A stretch of 64,000 nt of DNA from Atrichornis clamosus (taxonomy: Eukaryota; Chordata; Aves; Passeriformes; Menuridae). Position 1 is the stretch's first letter; the number at the start of each line of letters is the position of its first letter. Shown here in pieces: positions 13,701 to 25,010 of the stretch. Made by a program: the position numbers and the translations under genes. The notes beneath the pieces were generated by a model. The model saw only the letters and a list, made by a program, of their open reading frames with translations, was not told the origin of the DNA and ran no database searches. Where the stretch lies: NCBI GenBank assembly GCA_013400975.1, contig WBMZ01008638.1, forward strand, positions 1-64,000, written 5' to 3'.

Positions 13701-15870
13701 CTGAAGTCAGGTGAAATTATGGTTTTGGGTTTTATTTGAGAAAGATTCTTCAGAGCTACAAGTACTGGAAGCACAATTTTTCACAAAAAAAACTTGGAAA
13801 GGGAAGTGAACACAGATCTTCCAAACTGCAGTATCTGAGTCTCCATGAAGTTCTGTTTCCTGCCTGACACCTGTGGTTGAGGGATCAGCTCGAGGCTGTT
13901 CTGCAGGTAAATCTGGAAAGACTTCAAATGTCTTCAATCCAGACTGTTACATTTATTCTTTAGTGCAAGTTCAATATGACACATAGAGAGACATATATTA
14001 ACTGCAATTAAGCTTTATTAGACCTTTGATCTGCTACCACGTTGTAGTGTATAAATGAATGCATTAAAAGAAAAATAAAATATGAAATAATTCTCTTCTG
14101 TAAGTTGCAAAGTTGAATTTCAAGCTGAGTCTTTGGAGCACTTTCATCACATTTGTAATTGAGCTAGCTTTTGTGTCAGGAAAAAGGGCTTTATTGGAAA
14201 AGATGAGAGAAAAGTAGAGCAAAAGCTGATGTTCCATTAAACTGAGAAATGCCACAAGCATGAAATTGTAATCTTTGCAATTGGCAGTTGTGTCCTGGCA
14301 GAAGAGCCCTTAAACTTCAACCACACTGGGATGAGGTCCCAGATTAGTCAGCCATGAGCACTTTTTCTGCTTTAACTGAAATTAGCCTGGATGCCTAATT
14401 AACATGGGTAAGAAAAAGAACAGCTAGCATCCCCATCTCATCACCACTGCCAGGAAGTAGTCCCTAAATACTGTATTTTTAACTGGGTCATTCCCCAGAT
14501 GTGGTCTCATGTGTACCCAGCTGTGGACTTAACTGAGAAGAAATAATTTGGTAGGGAAGAGAGGGCAGGAGCGAGGGAAAGGACATTGAGAGCCCTCCCA
14601 CTGCACATGCAGCTCTCAGAGGGGTAAAGTGAATCGCTGGCCTAGTGCACTTCAGGCAGAAGAAAGCACCACTCAAATTAGCTCAATCAGCTTCACTCCC
14701 ATATATTTTAAAAAATTGTACTATAGCTACAGCTACCACTGCTTAGGAATCAGTGTACCTTGCAACATTCACACGCCACAGTGAGATTTCACAATTGAGT
14801 GAGTGTGTTTAGTTAATTAAATGTATTTCTAAACTTGTTTCATAAAAGTTTATGATTTAGATCAGGATTTAATCTCTATGCATGGAAGCCAAGACTGGTT
14901 ATAGGTCAGGAGAATTAACCAAGAACATTAAGCATTCAAAATCAAAGCAAGGAAGTGAAAGATTTCCTCCTAATGGGGACAGAGGCTTCTGGGATTTTTC
15001 CCAGGGGGACAGTTGCAAAAATGGCAAAGAAAGCAGGAAGAAAATCCCCCAAACATACAAGTGAAATCTGCCTCAGGATCTGACATCTACTGTCATGTTA
15101 GGAGCAGTTTATCTTTACTGGGACATTTGCACTGCGTAGTCACAGTATTTTAGGGGTAATTTTTTTCTACAGTTCTGACGTGTCATCTAACCACAGCACC
15201 AATGGTCCAAGTTAATTTGGTACGCTTCTCATTTGTAAATAAGATCTAAGCTCATGACTAGGCAAAAAGTAATAAAGACAAACAAAGCCCACCAAAAAAA
15301 TCCACATCCCTCCAAAAAGCAAAACTCCAAGCCAGAAAGGAGACAGAGTAAGAAGAATGCACGCGAGCTCAACATATTCAATTTATTCTATCTGTGCTTA
15401 AACTACTGCTAAACTCTTTGTGTACAGCTCAGTTCTCCTGCATACAGGCCAGGGGTCACTGAGTGGCCGCTTTTGCCCTCAGATTCGTTCACAGGGCTTT
15501 TGCTGGTAGCTAACAAGAGCTCTTCTCACACAGCAGGTCAATGCTGAAACGTGTCTGACAGCTTATTAAACAGATCTGCTAGAATTCTGCTGTTTCTCCT
15601 CATTATGTTATGGCATAATTCCTCCAGAGCCTTTGTGCTGCACGTTGTGCGCTGCGGCCATCCCGCACGCAAGTGAATTGTTATTGTTGTTGTTTTCGCC
15701 CAGCAAACACTCAGTGGGTGAGAGCCTGCGTCTCATTTTGACATGAAAAACATCCTTCAGTTAAGCTTGGCTTGGAGACAAAGCACTTCAGCCCAGAATA
15801 AAGGCGCATTGCAAGCAGAGTGTGCTGCCCGCCCAGCCCCACTGCCCGCCCTGCGGCGCACTGCCCGTAC
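10716..15870. other. No gene recognised; minisatellite and plain sequence
   Basis: Holds a T-run near 10838-10850, the CTACAAT minisatellite listed separately, and a repeated GTTTGTATGG motif near 12888-12910. A minus-strand 41-nt segment (10760-10800) has a good acceptor tract and a fair donor but stops in all three frames, so it is not supported as coding. Near 13455-13560 a few words recall a very old CR1-like 3' end (a 'catctttaagaataagtta' block), too short to call. Confidence 0.55.
11570..11640. repeat. CTACAAT(T)n minisatellite, six units
   Basis: Units starting with CTACAA (one CTACGA) begin at 11570, 11582, 11595, 11606, 11616 and 11632, each followed by a T-rich spacer of varying length (unit size 10-16). 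The conserved head and variable T-run suggest expansion by slippage with homopolymer drift. Confidence 0.9.
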
Positions 15871-15946
15871 CTGTCTCCTCACCACCCCAGAGCGTCCTGG
15901 GCTCCGGCTTGGGCAGCGAATCTCCTTTGCACTGGGGCTCCTTCAT
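15871..15946 (-). CDS. Candidate 76-nt exon (unknown product), minus strand
   Basis: On the minus strand a long pyrimidine tract ending in tttttcag (exon starts at 15946) leads straight into ATG, and 76 bases later CAG is followed by GTACGG, a good donor. Only the frame opened by that ATG is free of stops: it starts MKEPQCKGDSLPKPEP, continues for 25 codons and ends in phase 1. The other two frames contain stops. The exon lies in a local GC-rich patch (about 15640-15960) with many CpGs, unlike its AT-rich surroundings, which favours real function. I do not recognise the peptide. It could be a coding exon, a 5' exon of an alternative transcript, or chance. No partner exon was found that joins to it with certainty. 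Confidence 0.33.
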
Positions 15947-18900
15947 CTGAAAAACACAGAGAGAACACATCAGGTCGTGACAGCTTCCTGTTGAGGCGGG
16001 TTTTGCTTTGCAACACCTAAGACCAAAATTCTTTTCCATCCAAAGAACATATTTCAGGTGACAGTTCAAGGCCCCTCTCCAGCTGTTTCTATAATCAGGG
16101 GCAAACTTATGAGGTGCTAGGTACTACGATCCTTCAGAAAAGAAAAGGGCCCTGTGAGTCACTGTGTTTTGAATTGCATGTTTCCATTCAAAGCATGTAT
16201 GTTGATTTTACACCATGGACCAGATGGTCCAGCCCCATTCTCCTGCCTTGGCCCCGCAGAGGTTGGGGAAGGGAAAGGAAATGGTGGGCAGGGTCCCAGC
16301 AGGTCTGTCTCCTGACATGGGGCTGTTTGCAGAGAGGTACTTTGCCCACTTTCATTCACAGCAGGGACAAAAGGGATGGGATTTGGTGTACAGGATGCAC
16401 AGGTGCAATACCTTCACATATTCTTGGATATTACCAATGTGGGAGCTACAGACCCATGTTCCCCTTCCTGAATAACACCTCATCCTCACCCCTGCTATTG
16501 CTGGTGCTATTGCCCTCTAGACCTCTCTTATTCACACATGAATCAGAGCTGTGCAAGAATTTTGAGAACTAGGAGTGTGGCTGTTCTCTGTCACCACTTT
16601 GATAAAAACTCTGGCCTCAGTGGTGCTGCTTCTGGGTGATAACCTGACTGTGAAGGTGAAGTCAGTCAGCAGGATTAAACTGTTGTTAACCCTATCTATT
16701 CCAAAGTACTTCCCAGGCTCTCCATCCTACTGAAACACTGCATCCAGCATTCATATGGGAGGCAGCAGTCAAATGGCCAACAGGGAGCTGCAGAAGAACA
16801 AGGTAAAGAATTCCCACTGGAGTTTTGTCTTTTGGTAAAAAGTTTTGGTATTCAAAGACAGAAGAAGTTTTCTTGCTAACATCAAAATTTAAGTACTTCT
16901 TAATACAAATGCGCTGTTCTCAAAGTCTGCTGTCCTGAAAGATTAAGGAGTTTGTCAGTGTGAGTCTGGAGCTCTCATGGGTGGCTTATGTAGGGTTTTC
17001 AACTGTGCTGTTCTTTGTGCTGTTAGTCTAAGAAATACTTTCATTCAAAACAGTCCCAACTCAAATGGCAGCTTCCCCCGCCATTACACACACTCCAAAT
17101 AGGTGTGAAGCTGCCTGGAGGAGGTACAAGGTTGCAAAACATTGAAAAGATGGCTCGTTTTTCTGATTGCATATTTCTGATTATGCATAAGATTAAGCAC
17201 ATGACGAATAACATGGAGGAAATAGGCATTCAGGACAGCTGCTGTTCTGGCTACTGTAAAGCTCCTTGATTAGAGAGCCAGAGGGACTGTGGGAAAAAAG
17301 AAGCATGGGAATAGAAAGTAAGTGTGGGATGAAGGGAAAGAAGGAGAGAAAGTGCTTAGTTTGATGCATTCCAGGCAGAACTGTGATTATGCCCAGAAAA
17401 ATGCAAGCTCAGAAAATACAGGGAAAAGCATTTAAGAAAAACACACACTACAGATGGATCTGTCCCTACAGAAAAGTGGGACATCTTTATGTATGTGCAA
17501 AACAATATTTATGGCAGAATGAGCATGTCAAAAACAAAGGTGTTATGTCTACAATGTCCATGAGCAATAAGGTTCAGACTTTGAATGCTGAAAGCTGCAA
17601 ACCCTGAACTCTGTTACTTAATAGAGTCCAGTAAAAGTGGAAACCCTTGGGTACCCTGCCATGAGACGAGAGGCATCTCTGTGAAAGTTCTGCCAAGATA
17701 AAAGTCTGGGAAGTTGTATGGATGGGCCGCATGGAATGACTCGCAGGGAAGCAAATTTATGCTAAACAGGTACTAAACAGGAACAGAGCAGAAGGCGAAC
17801 AGTGCAGTAAAAGCAGTGACCCCTTGGAGGATCACACACACGTCTCTCCCTCCCCTCATGCACACAAGTGTCCTGCATGTGCAAGAAAAGCCAATTGTGG
17901 CTCTTATCAAGGGGCCTGAATCACCAGTGTGTCCATCACCCACGAGCAGCACTGGGTGAGAGCGAAGGCACGCGGTTGTACCTGCTGACAGGAGCGTTCA
18001 CAGCAGGCACTGCAGCAGCAGCACCCTGGAGTGTCTCATCCTGGGTTAATGCCAGCAGGTCACAGAGCTGACAACCACCTCACTGCACTCCAGAGTGTGC
18101 CCGTCTGCAGGCCCACAGCTGGTAACGCTCCCGTATTCCACAGCAGCGGGGGAAGGTAAAGCATTAAATCTTGTGAAACACAGAGAAGACCAGTTCCAGA
18201 AGTCACACAAATGGGTAGGAAACCTAGTTTGAAATAGCTTGTGGAACTCCCTTAGCACTAATTGTGCCCACTTTAATTGTATACGATATTGCTAACAAAT
18301 ACCTCCATTTCAATCATTTTGTTAATTTACTTTTTTCTTCTTTAATTTCTTCACAATTATCTGTGTGTACAGTGGCACTTTAATCACGCCTTCCATTTTT
18401 ATGTCTATACTTCCATTTCAACTGAGGTTCTCAAGAAGTGAGGCATCCTAAAGGAGAGCCCACTTGTTATTGTATGCAGGATGTTTCTTTTGTATGTTTT
18501 CCTGGGTTATGTTCACATGATACCAATTCAGTGGTTCAATTCAATAATAGTTGCACTGAAGAAGGTTTTCTTCTCATTTGTGGCAGTGAATATGCTTAAC
18601 ACGGTGCTTGTAAAATGCTGGATTAAGTCTGTTTTCTAGCTGACATTGCTCAAGCTGAAAGTTCAATGAGTGGAAAGGAGACAAATAATTCAATGCTAGT
18701 GGCCAAGTCTTTGTGCCAGTTGAGTACACATAAGCCACAGCAGATAAGACCTCATCAGGTCAAATATTTTAAAACAATAGCCGTACAATAGTGACTCAGT
18801 ATGTAAAACAGCACATTCTTTCATACCACAAAGCACAACTTCACCCTTCCCACATTTCTTGTACTCCAGTAATGTGACCACGAAACACCAACTGCCCAGG

Positions 18901-19544
18901 TGCGAGGGACTGCTCCCACTAAGCCTTGCCCTAGGAATCAGCTGTGGAAAACTACAGCCTTCGATTTGCAAGAGGTAAACCATGTTGGAGGCTCTGTCTC
19001 TGAAGCAGAGTTTAACAACACGAAACTATGTTTTGAGTTTTCTCCAATCTCAGTGTCATTGGAAGAAGATAAAGGAAAGTAGAAGCCAGAAGTTCATATG
19101 TCAGTGCAAGCAACACTTGATATACTGATCTTGGCTAACATTCAGTGGTTTATATATTTTGTGCAAACATGCCATTAATTGTGTGATCCTGCTTTTTCTT
19201 GTTTTAGAAAGTAAAAGAACAGCAGTCTTTATAAATGCTTAAATAAATAGCAGCTACATCACTTCCTTCTCTACTCCTTTTGACCTAGGCACATAGTTCT
19301 CTTCAGCTGTAACACCTCTTGGTGTATCCTGAACCTGAAGACCACCCCTAAAAGAAAGACTGGAAAAGAAACAAGGCAGGCAGATTGGCTATCCATTCTT
19401 GGCATAGGCTAAGGAATGGGAAAGGCTGTTGAGATTCAAATATTTTATGAGATACTCTGAAAAAGCTCATCTTTACCATGTCATCCAGTATGGGGATGGT
19501 TGAGGGCATCAAGACATTTATACAAGTGTCTCTGTGGCTAGACA
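15947..19544. other. No gene recognised
   Basis: Ordinary unique sequence. A 152-codon open frame (16114-16572, plus) shows no family resemblance and lacks flanking splice sites that would frame it. About 17820-18150 is slightly GC-richer and contains short CAG runs (cagcagcagc), without an exon I would defend. Confidence 0.55.
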
Positions 19545-19924
19545 GAGTTGGGGTTGTTCATCTGGAGCAGAGAAAGCTCTGAGGAGACCTTTTATCACCT
19601 TCCAGAACATACAGGGGGCCTACAGGGAGGCTGGAGAGAGACTTTTTACAAGAGCATGTAGTAACAGGACAAGGAGGAGTGTCTTTAAACTGAGTGTAGG
19701 GTTAGATTGGATGTTAGCAAGAAATTCTTTATTTGTGTTGAGGCACTAGAACAGGTTGCGCAGAGAAATGGTGGATGCCCAATCCTTGAAAGTGTTCAAG
19801 GCCAGGGTGGATGGGGTCCCATCCTGCAACCTGATCTAGTGGAAGATTCCCTGCCCATGGCAGGGGAGTTGGAACTAGATGGTCTTGAAGGTCCTTTTCA
19901 ACCCAAACCATCCTGTGATTGTGG
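19545..19924 (+). mobile_element. CR1 LINE, 3' end fragment (sense on plus)
   Basis: A near-complete 3' end of CR1. It runs from the 'ttggggttgttca' block, through 'gagaaagctctgaggagacc', 'acaagagcatgtagtaacagg', 'ggcactagaacaggttgc', 'gtgttcaaggccagg' and 'cctgcccatggcagggg', to 'ccttttcaacccaaacc' and a remnant of the ATTCTGTG-type tail. Translation shows the ORF2 C-terminus (…LFTRACSNRTRRSVFKL) and then a frameshift just after that motif. It is 5'-truncated, as most CR1 insertions are, and has no coding capacity. Confidence 0.93.
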
Positions 19925-22900
19925 GAGCCCCAAAAGAGCTGAGGCCTGGGGAAATTGCTTCCTCATTTGCTGTGATGTGGGGTCCACATTCCTCCACTGC
20001 ACACAGCAAGGTGCCAGGGGTGGAGAGCACCAAAAAAGGGGAAAGGAGACATTTTAAAGGAGCCATCTTAAAGAAGACATGTTATTCTCTGAATAACAAT
20101 GTTAGCAAGGCAGGTGGCACTTTTGGTCTAGAAGTGACCTGTGACTCTAATGCATGTGCTTGTAGAGGGACTACTGCTATGTTTAGCATTCAGCCAGTCC
20201 TCACCTGCTCTGCTGAACCAAGAGCCAGAGAAATGTCATTTGCCTCATTCATTGCCAAGGCAATTTCAACTCTGAAGCCTAATTTACACATCAACGTTGT
20301 TAATTATTTCATTGCTGAAGATCTTAACAGCAAGAGCTCATTAATGGCTGCATATTCTGTTCACTTGAAAGGACATCAATACTAACAGTGGAAGCAGAAT
20401 ACATTATCTAGACTAAACACCAAAGCCAGTTTGTACTAGAAAGAAAAGATATTGCTCACAGATACAAAATGATACTCATTTATTAAATTGTCTGCCTTCA
20501 CTGCTATTTTGTGGAGTCCTATAGAGGATCTATGTTATTCAGCAAGACACAGCCACAGGATCCAGCATATTTTTGCTACTGGGATGACAATGAATATCCC
20601 ATTTTCACTTGAGGTTCTCAATTATACAAATAAGTCACTGAATTCTTTATGACCATTTATGTATTCAGATTTATAGCTTCGTTCCTGTAGACAATCTCTT
20701 CCAATGAGGACAACATCAGAACGTGACAGGGCCTAGCATACATTAGCTCTGTGTATTGTGTTTTTGAGATGCTTGTCTAAAGGGAAAAGATTTATTAAGT
20801 TGGTGACTAAAATTTCTACAGCCAGCCTTTAAAGTTAGCTATCCATTGAAATGAATGGGAGCAATCCATACTTCTCTTGAAATTGTGACTGCAGCTTCAG
20901 CACTGCTGAAGTGTCAGTGGGATTATCTGAGTGAAGGTCCAAAACTTTTGCCAAGACCTTGCCTAGTGCCCAGGAAGGACTGCCACCACTTCTAGTGACC
21001 ACAGTCATCTGCAGCTTCTGATATGTGAGTAGACCAGATGGTCCCATGCTGGTGTCCAAAGCAAGAACCCAAGGTGAGTCAGAAATCTGAATTTGCCTAG
21101 GCTAGGACATGGTTATTGTAGCTTCTTTCTGGCAGGTTCTCCCAGCCTGCCTGTGAAAGAATATTTATTTACATAGGTGGTGTTCTAAAGAATGTGAGAA
21201 GCCTAAGCTCTTCCCAGGGGTGGAAAAAGCAGTGATGCAGATTTCCATAAACCAACCATGACTTGTACTGAGTTTGATTGTGCTGCAATCAAGTCAACTT
21301 GTAGGGCCATAACTAAATGACCTCCAAAGATGAAAGAATGCCATTGTCTGCATTTCGTGTGCTGCAGTGGTATTTCTCCAAGCCCTGTGTTTCTCCACAC
21401 AGCACTCTGCATCCTTACCCAGCATCTCGGCAAGGGGTACCAGTCCTGGGCACAAGGAGATGCAGGTTCCCATAGCTGCAGGCACAGCTCCCCACACTAT
21501 TACTACCATAAGCAGACAACACATATGCTATTTAAGCTGTCTGTCTATATTTTTGTTCTTTCCTAGGGCCTCAGAAGGGTTTGGCCTACAGAGTCCCATG
21601 TTTGCCTTACAAGTATTAGAAACTAAATACTCTGTAGACAGGCATCTTCTGGTGTCCCAGTGGAGGTCATCATCACTTGTGAAGAGATTTGCAAGCTGGA
21701 TAACTCAAACCATAAGCCTCACTGGCCCCTGCATTGTTCCAAGGGTGAGAAGAGCATGTTTGTTGGGGTTTTTTCCACTTCTTTTGGTCAGTAATTTTAA
21801 TCTCATTCCCTCCTCTCATCCTTCAACTTCTCCCCTGCTGCACTGGTTTGCAGATTGGCTGATCTTCCTTTTATAGGAGGGATAATTTTTCAAGACCCAG
21901 AGATCAGACTCAATGCACCTGTATGAAAAAAGGCTCCCTTAGTAAGATGGGAAAAAGTCCGGACTAGAGCAGCATAGGCAGGAGGTGTCTTTATTTATCT
22001 CTCAGGAGAAGAGAGTTGTCTAGCTTTGCAGAATATTTTTTTTCTGTGATACGGAATATAGATACCCCAGTGGGATCTGAAGGATGCTCTTCTGTGAATA
22101 ATCACAGAGACTGATGACAATAATGTTCTTCAACTGTGTTACTGTTTTATTCAAATAATTTCCTATCACATCTTTGTTAAAAAAGCATTTCGTATCGGTG
22201 TTTTTTTATTGGAAAAAATGTCCTCATTTCATTAAAGAAATCTTTTATTCAGGCTGCAACTTTAATTTTCAATAAATATCGTGACTTTGCCTTGACAATT
22301 GTCAAATCAAGAGAAACCTTATTATTTGTGACAATGTTTTGTTCTATTAAGATTATCAGGAAAGGGAGAAACTGATATTATTGGTGTACTAAAAACTCAG
22401 TTAAAGCAGCGCACAAAAGGCTGACTTTAGCTCTAATAGCAGTACTAGCTGCATAAGATACCGAAAAACTTGCAGCTAATCAAGGTCCAAACTATTTGGA
22501 GCAGCTCACATGTAACCTGCAAAAACATAGCCCTCTTCCAGAGGTTCCATGTCCATTGCCAAGGGACAGAAGATGCACTTGTCTGCGGAAGGACAGGCTG
22601 GGCTAACTGTATTTGTCACTGGGTTAACTGTGTTTTTGAACCCAGGGCCTTATCCCAGCCTCAAGCCAAGCTCGGGGACGTAACTGAACACCACTCTGTG
22701 AATCAGAGCTTTTGTGATTCATTGCCTTCAACAGTGCAAACCAGAGCTGTATTTGATGATGCTGGGAACCAGATCCGTTTGAATGGACCAGCGGATGTAA
22801 CAGGACAGGAATCCCCTGACAGTGAAACTGCAAACCTGCAACACAGTGCGAATGCTGCATCAAACAGATACAGATTCATTACGAATGTACAGCATGCTGT

Positions 22901-23382
22901 AGCTACATCACCCTCTCAGTTACTGAAAGAATCCTTCCTCTTGAGAAAACGAAGTCACGGGACAAGCAGCAGTGAAAATCAGCACTTTTCTTCCCTACAC
23001 TTACATGAAATGTCATCTGTGCTTTTTCTACCGTAGAACTACGCTACTCCAAACAATACATATAAATGTGGATTCATCATTATAAAGCAGCCAACAGCTA
23101 CGTCTATGTCAAGAAATAAGACAGCATTGAATGGAAAATTTTGTAAAAGCCACATTTTTCTCTCTTAGTTTAAAAATTCATTAAAGCCAAAATATGAGAT
23201 CCAAGGTTTCTAGCCTCAGATTTTGAAAGAGTTTGAATTTGGGTTCAGATTCATATCTTTGTTTTGTTCTATGGAACTGAATAGTAATCCTGAGACCAGA
23301 CAATGCTGAATGGAGAGGAAATTCAGCCGCGTGTGAGAATTCAGAGTTCCAGTCATGATAACTACAGAGTCAGAAGTAGACA
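19925..23382. other. No gene recognised; one AT-rich candidate element inside
   Basis: No supported exon. A 188-codon plus-strand open frame at 22470-23036 is the joint longest in the window. Its translation is not low-complexity, but it lacks a recognisable domain and is at the length expected by chance. A minus-strand stretch near 20211-20280 reads open into a good donor (GAGCAG|GTGAGG), but its acceptor is poor. The AT-rich 22150-22470 interval is described separately. Confidence 0.5.
22150..22470. promoter_or_regulatory. Possible conserved non-coding element (speculative)
   Basis: AT-rich sequence dense in homeodomain-like ATTA/TAAT and SOX-like ACAAT/ATTGT words. It includes a perfect 14-bp palindrome (TTGACAATTGTCAA, 22292-22305). 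The look resembles many developmental enhancers in vertebrate gene deserts. This is an impression from motif density only; AT-rich DNA produces such words by chance. Confidence 0.2.
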
Positions 23383-23634
23383 GTACAATGATCTTGTCTG
23401 ATATTCTGCATAATGTGGCTACAGAATCCTGCTGGATTTTGCTACCTCAACCCTGCTCACCTCTGGCATTTCATGTCTGATTTGGACTTCAGGATTTCCA
23501 GTGATGGAAAATCCACCCTTCCTTATACGAATTATTTGTTCAACACTTTTTACACTATTTTTCTTATCAATTGCCTTTTGTAATCTTCCGGTAATGGGAT
23601 GCTTTTATATCTTTCCTTTGAAGAGCTTTGTGCT
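23383..23634 (-). mobile_element. Ancient CR1/L3-like LINE relic (antisense)
   Basis: The order of blocks matches the reverse complement of the 3' end of old amniote CR1/L3-type LINEs, as commonly seen in turtles and crocodilians. A 'cttgtctgatattctgcataa' block starts it. Then come 'tttccagtgatggaaaatcc acccttcc', where the family carries 'tgatggagaatccacca', 'attatttgttcaacactttttacac', 'tttatatctttcctttgaaga', and a final 'agagctttgtgct' like AGAGCCCT. Substitution is heavy and both frames are broken. It predates the younger avian CR1 copies in this window. Confidence 0.5.
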
Positions 23635-24914
23635 ACAAGTAGCTGCTCCACCACGGAGATATTTGTAGGCCTGGTCAAATTGCCTCTCAAACTCTTTTTT
23701 TATGAAGTCATCATGGCCCTCTCATCAGGGTTAAACAATCTTGCTTTTGACACAAGTCAAAAACACACACAGTTCCTACAAAGTAGCAAACAGAGCTATA
23801 AATTTGAGCCCTTACAGTTGACTCACAATAACATGTATCTATATCCTAAATCAAGTTCAGAAAAAACCAAACCTTCAATTAACATTGGTTGTGTTTTCAA
23901 AAATAAGGCAAGATGTCACAGAAACAGAGATCATGTCTAGACTATAAAAAATGAGATTCATTGCCATTTTCTCTTTTTCTGTAGACTTAGGGAGGTCAAA
24001 CTAAAGAATACAATTTAACTATCACAAACAAACTAATGCATCATGTCCTATAGTAAAAATTATTAAATGTGCCTGAAATAATTTTGAGTGTGGAATTTAA
24101 CTTTTAAGTGAATAGTGGATTAAAAAAGTAGCTGTATGAAGTGCTGACACAACACTCACAATGAACAAGGTGTATTGACCAGAGTGGACAGAGCTCCCAC
24201 ATGTTCACAGAGTCCCTTGAAGTTGTGGATGTCTTCCAAGGCTGTACTTCCTTGTTTGCCAGGAATCAGATGGGCAAGTGTCATGACACTGTACTTTCTG
24301 GTCCTTGCTGGCTCTAACCAGAGCAGAGTCATTCACTTGTACATTATCCCATTCTCATCTACAAACAGTGAGAGCAGGAAAGTGAATGTTAACTGAATTT
24401 AATTCAGGTTTGGTGAAAGATTTGGGTTGGAGACAATTCTCACTTTGCCTGAACTAGGTGTCTACTGTGGGTTGTAAACCCTCAGAAATTATCAGTGAAC
24501 CTTGCAAGCTCCCAGCTTGCTTTGAACTGCTTCTGGCCTGAGCAAGGAGCATTCTTCCGTGGATGAGCAAGTGAGATGTCTCAGCTACAGTCACATCTAC
24601 CTACAGTGACAATTATTCTCTGGCTGTTCAGTCACAGAGCACTTATTGCCAGGGAGAAGGTATTACTGGATTTTGCTTCAGATACTAAGTGCACTTATTG
24701 TGCAGGCAGTTTAAAACCTTCTGGACTATATCCTCACTTGTCCTAGGCAGTAGCATAGAAAACTAGTTGCAATATTGTTTTGTTCTCTATTTTTCTGTAC
24801 GTGGGAAGAAATAAAAGCAGTGACTGTTCATGAAGTGATGTGTGCCTTCCATGAGCCAGAGACAATTGATAATATGTGGCATCTTGAAGTACTGAGCCTA
24901 AGGATTAATTGGAT

Positions 24915-25010
24915 AATTACCTCAATTTTACAGATGGAAAATCTAAATAACAAAGAGTTTAAAGATTTGTTCTAACTAAAATCTCAGTTCAAAGAATCTG
25001 GAATAGGCTT
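24915..25010 (+). mobile_element. MIR-type SINE relic
   Basis: 'cctcaattttacagatggaa' followed by 'aatctaaataacaaagagttt' and 'tctcagttcaaagaatctgg' mirrors the MIR core: a TTTTACAGATG(A/G)GGAAACTGAGGC block, then the AGAG(A/G)TTAA block, then a GGAAT-type 3' segment. It is diverged, with no flanking duplication visible. Retention of the ATTTTACAGATGG word makes this the clearest MIR match in the window. Confidence 0.6.

Noticed and set aside
20211..20280. Open minus-strand stretch before GAGCAG|GTGAGG
   Set aside because: No pyrimidine tract at the only usable acceptor (aaattag).
22470..23036. 188-codon plus-strand open frame
   Set aside because: Joint longest in the window, but about the maximum expected by chance for 64 kb in six frames. 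No recognised domain and no clear splice framing.
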